DNA from: Cupriavidus sp. WKF15
GTDB taxonomy: Bacteria; Pseudomonadota; Gammaproteobacteria; Burkholderiales; Burkholderiaceae
Direction: 5' to 3'
Assembly (NCBI RefSeq): GCF_029278605.1
Contig: NZ_CP119572.1
Span: 2,232,001 to 2,296,000, forward strand
DNA length: 64,000 nucleotides
Part shown: positions 62,452 through 64,000 of the stretch, one piece after another
How the letters are laid out: the number at the start of each line of letters is the position of its first letter
How positions within the stretch are numbered: position 1 is the first letter of the stretch
Notes under the pieces: generated by a model
What the model saw: only the letters and a program-made list of their open reading frames with translations
Told to the model about the DNA's origin: nothing
Database searches by the model: none
Made by a program: the position numbers and the translations under genes

Positions 62452-63092
62452 ACGCAGCCAAGTGCCGTGCGCTGTTCGAGACCCTGCGCGACGACAACCC
62501 CGCGCCGACCACCGAACTGGAATACAGCTCCCCGTTTGAACTGCTGATTGCCGTGCTGCTGTCGGCGCAGGCCACGGACGTCGGCGTGAACAAGGCCACG
62601 CGCAGGCTGTTCCCGGTTGCGCATACTCCGCAGCAGATGCTCGAACTCGGCGAGGAAGGGCTCATCGGGTACATCAAGACCATCGGCCTCTACAAGACCA
62701 AGGCGAAGCACGTGATCGAGACCTGCCGGATCCTGGTCGAGCAGCACGGCGGCAAGGTACCGCCGGATCGCGCCGCACTGGAGGCACTGCCCGGCGTGGG
62801 CCGCAAGACCGCCAACGTGGTGCTCAACACCGCGTTCGGCGAGCCGACCATCGCCGTCGACACGCATATCTTCCGCGTGGCCAACCGTACCGGACTTGCC
62901 CCGGGCAAGAACGTGCAGATCGTCGAGGACAAGCTGCTCAAGGTGGTGCCCAGGGAGTTCCTGCACGACGCCCATCACTGGCTGATCCTGCACGGCCGCT
63001 ACGTGTGCAAGGCGCGCAAGCCCGAATGCTGGCACTGCGTGATCGAACCCCTGTGCGAGTTCCGCGACAAGACCGAGGCCCCGCGCGGCTGA
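62448..63092 (+). CDS. nth: Endonuclease III
   Basis: Nth is a [4Fe-4S] DNA glycosylase/AP lyase that removes oxidised pyrimidines. The 214-residue product has the helix-hairpin-helix [12 protein letters not shown] with K120, the catalytic D138 (VDTHIF), and cluster cysteines C187, C194, C197 and C203 (C-x6-C-x2-C-x5-C), all at E. coli numbering. Its ATG overlaps the RnfB-like stop codon (ATGA). Confidence 0.97.
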   Translation: MNAAKCRALFETLRDDNPAPTTELEYSSPFELLIAVLLSAQATDVGVNKATRRLFPVAHTPQQMLELGEEGLIGYIKTIGLYKTKAKHVIETCRILVEQHGGKVPPDRAALEALPGVGRKTANVVLNTAFGEPTIAVDTHIFRVANRTGLAPGKNVQIVEDKLLKVVPREFLHDAHHWLILHGRYVCKARKPECWHCVIEPLCEFRDKTEAPRG

Positions 63093-63111
63093 GCCGGCCC
63101 AAAGCAAGAAC

Positions 63112-63139
63112 AAAAAGACCCGCCAAGGCGGGTCTTTTT
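63112..63139. terminator. Bidirectional intrinsic terminator after nth
   Basis: The stem aaaaagacccgcc / ggcgggtcttttt has a 2-base loop, with A- and T-runs on either side, so it may end both nth and the convergent reductase gene. Confidence 0.9.
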
Positions 63140-63162
63140 CATGGCGCGCGGGACGTGGCGTC

Positions 63163-63750
63163 TCAGACCACGCGGCAGGCCTCTTCGAATGACAGACGCG
63201 GCAGGCGCGGAAACAGCTTGTCGCCTTCGCCGTAGCCCAGGTTGCACAGGAAGTTGACTTCCCACTTGCCGTCGGGGAAGAACGCGGCGTTGATCTTGTC
63301 GGCATCGAAGCCGCCCATCGGGCCGCAGTCCAGGCCCATGGCGCGCGCGGCCAGGATGAAGTAGCCGCCTTGCAGCGAGCTGTTCATGAGCGCATCGCGG
63401 GCGATCTTGGCGTCGTTGCCGGCATACCACGAGCGGGCGTCGGCATGCGGGAACAGCTTCGGAAGCTGGTCATGGAAAGCCTTGTCGAAGGCGATGATGG
63501 CGGTAACCGGCGCGGAACGGGTCTTGTCCACGTTGCCGGCAGATACGCACTCGACCAAGCGGGCCTTTTCGGCAGCGCTCTTCACGAACACGATGCGCAC
63601 CGGGCAGCTGTTGGCCGCGGTCGGGCCGAACTTCATGGCTTCATAGACCTGATGAAGCACGACGTCATCCACGTGACGATCCTGCCACACGTTGTGCGTG
63701 CGGGCTTCGGTGAACAACTGGGCCAGGGCTGCCTGATCGATCTGGGACAT
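63163..63750 (-). CDS. rutE: Malonic semialdehyde reductase-like nitroreductase (RutE family)
   Basis: This 195-residue FMN nitroreductase-fold protein has [18 protein letters not shown] (FMN phosphate binding) and the C-terminal [19 protein letters not shown] of the RutE/malonic semialdehyde reductase group, which reduces malonic semialdehyde to 3-hydroxypropionate with NADPH. Pyrimidine (rut) degradation genes are not seen nearby, so the role could be general aldehyde or nitro reduction. ATG 63750 begins [11 protein letters not shown]. Confidence 0.85.
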   Translation of the reverse strand: MSQIDQAALAQLFTEARTHNVWQDRHVDDVVLHQVYEAMKFGPTAANSCPVRIVFVKSAAEKARLVECVSAGNVDKTRSAPVTAIIAFDKAFHDQLPKLFPHADARSWYAGNDAKIARDALMNSSLQGGYFILAARAMGLDCGPMGGFDADKINAAFFPDGKWEVNFLCNLGYGEGDKLFPRLPRLSFEEACRVV

Positions 63751-63837
63751 GCGCTCGTTCCTGTACTTTGGGTTATAGGGAGCGCGAATTGTACCGAAGG
63801 CCATTCAGCGCGAGTGCAGCCGCTTTGATCAGGAAAT

Positions 63838-64000
63838 TCAATTCTCTTGCATCTTGGCCGGCGCACTCGCGCGACGGGTCAGCCACAGCACGCCTGCCAG
63901 GATCAGGCAGCCGCCAATGGCTTGCGCGCCGCTGATATGCTCCCCCAGCAGCACGGCGGCCAGCACCACCGTCACAACGGGCTCGAGCGTGGACAGCATG
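63838..64000 (-). CDS. EamA/DMT-family transporter, N-terminal part outside the window
   Basis: Only the last 53 residues are present: LSTLEPVVTVVLAAVLLGEH, then GAQAIGGCLILAGVLWLTRR, ending AKMQEN. The P-V-V-T-V-V-L-A-A-V-L-L-G-E segment is the family signature near the ninth TM helix of drug/metabolite exporters. The substrate is unknown. Confidence 0.8.
   Translation of the reverse strand, partial: MLSTLEPVVTVVLAAVLLGEHISGAQAIGGCLILAGVLWLTRRASAPAKMQEN

Overview
The window is a gene-dense, high-GC stretch of a betaproteobacterial main chromosome, almost certainly Burkholderiaceae and most like Cupriavidus/Ralstonia. Pointers are an intracellular PHB depolymerase whose catalytic residues fall at C183, D355 and H388 (the numbering known from Cupriavidus necator PhaZ1), an Entner-Doudoroff gene pair with an RpiR-type regulator, the pyrG-kdsA-eno-ftsB block, and an isc operon carrying a DUF3565 gene. 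I see no insertion sequence, prophage, CRISPR array, rRNA or tRNA. It reads as core genome with some accessory genes.

Layout. 1-6.7 kb: end of a universal stress protein gene, mutS overlapping a degenerate metallophosphoesterase, then slyD and a RoxA-type ribosomal oxygenase diverging from starts 11 bp apart, and a tiny Ala/Pro-rich lipoprotein. 6.7-12.7 kb (minus strand): dapA-bamC-MBL hydrolase, and rnm-yciO-like-M50 protease-methyltransferase. 12.9-19.9 kb: ferredoxin-NADP reductase, alpha/beta hydrolase, acyl-CoA synthetase with a palindromic operator, ferritin-like DUF455 protein, gamma-carbonic anhydrase, hslO and a lipoprotein. 19.9-24.7 kb (minus): pyrG-kdsA-DUF1330-eno-ftsB.

24.8-30.2 kb (minus) is the most interesting segment. 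It holds a circularly permuted ATP-grasp protein, an alpha-E protein, a transglutaminase-like protease, the proteasome-like Anbu peptidase, and an alpha/beta hydrolase starting only 13 bp after Anbu. This is the known but biochemically unresolved Anbu/ATP-grasp peptide system, with the hydrolase as a possible extra member.

30.4-34.1 kb: gntK and edd face an RpiR/HexR-like regulator across a region with two near-identical palindromic operators. 34.1-39.5 kb (minus): lolC-lolD-tatD family-comEC. 39.6-46.9 kb (mainly plus): RpfE-like protein, recJ, a degenerate LysM/M23 lipoprotein on the other strand, prfB with its programmed +1 frameshift, an SDR and lysS. This gene set resembles the flank of the Xanthomonas rpf locus. 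A predicted outer-membrane barrel follows.

48.1-54.2 kb (minus): complete isc operon iscR-S-U-A-DUF3565-hscB-hscA-fdx-iscX, headed by a promoter with two tandem IscR type-1 sites. 54.3-57.9 kb (minus): low-molecular-weight phosphatase, small unknown genes, a monooxygenase-fold protein and uvrB. 58-64 kb: aromatic/aspartate aminotransferase, phaZ, TetR regulator, an orphan RnfB/RsxB ferredoxin overlapping nth, a RutE-like reductase and the end of an EamA transporter gene.

Together the genes cover DNA repair (mutS, uvrB, nth, recJ), Fe-S assembly, translation (prfB, lysS), envelope assembly (bamC, lolCD, kdsA, ftsB), central carbon metabolism (eno, edd, gntK, dapA, phaZ) and redox/chaperone functions. 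Start codons were chosen from homologous N-termini and visible ribosome binding sites. All functional names come from reading the sequence, with no database search.
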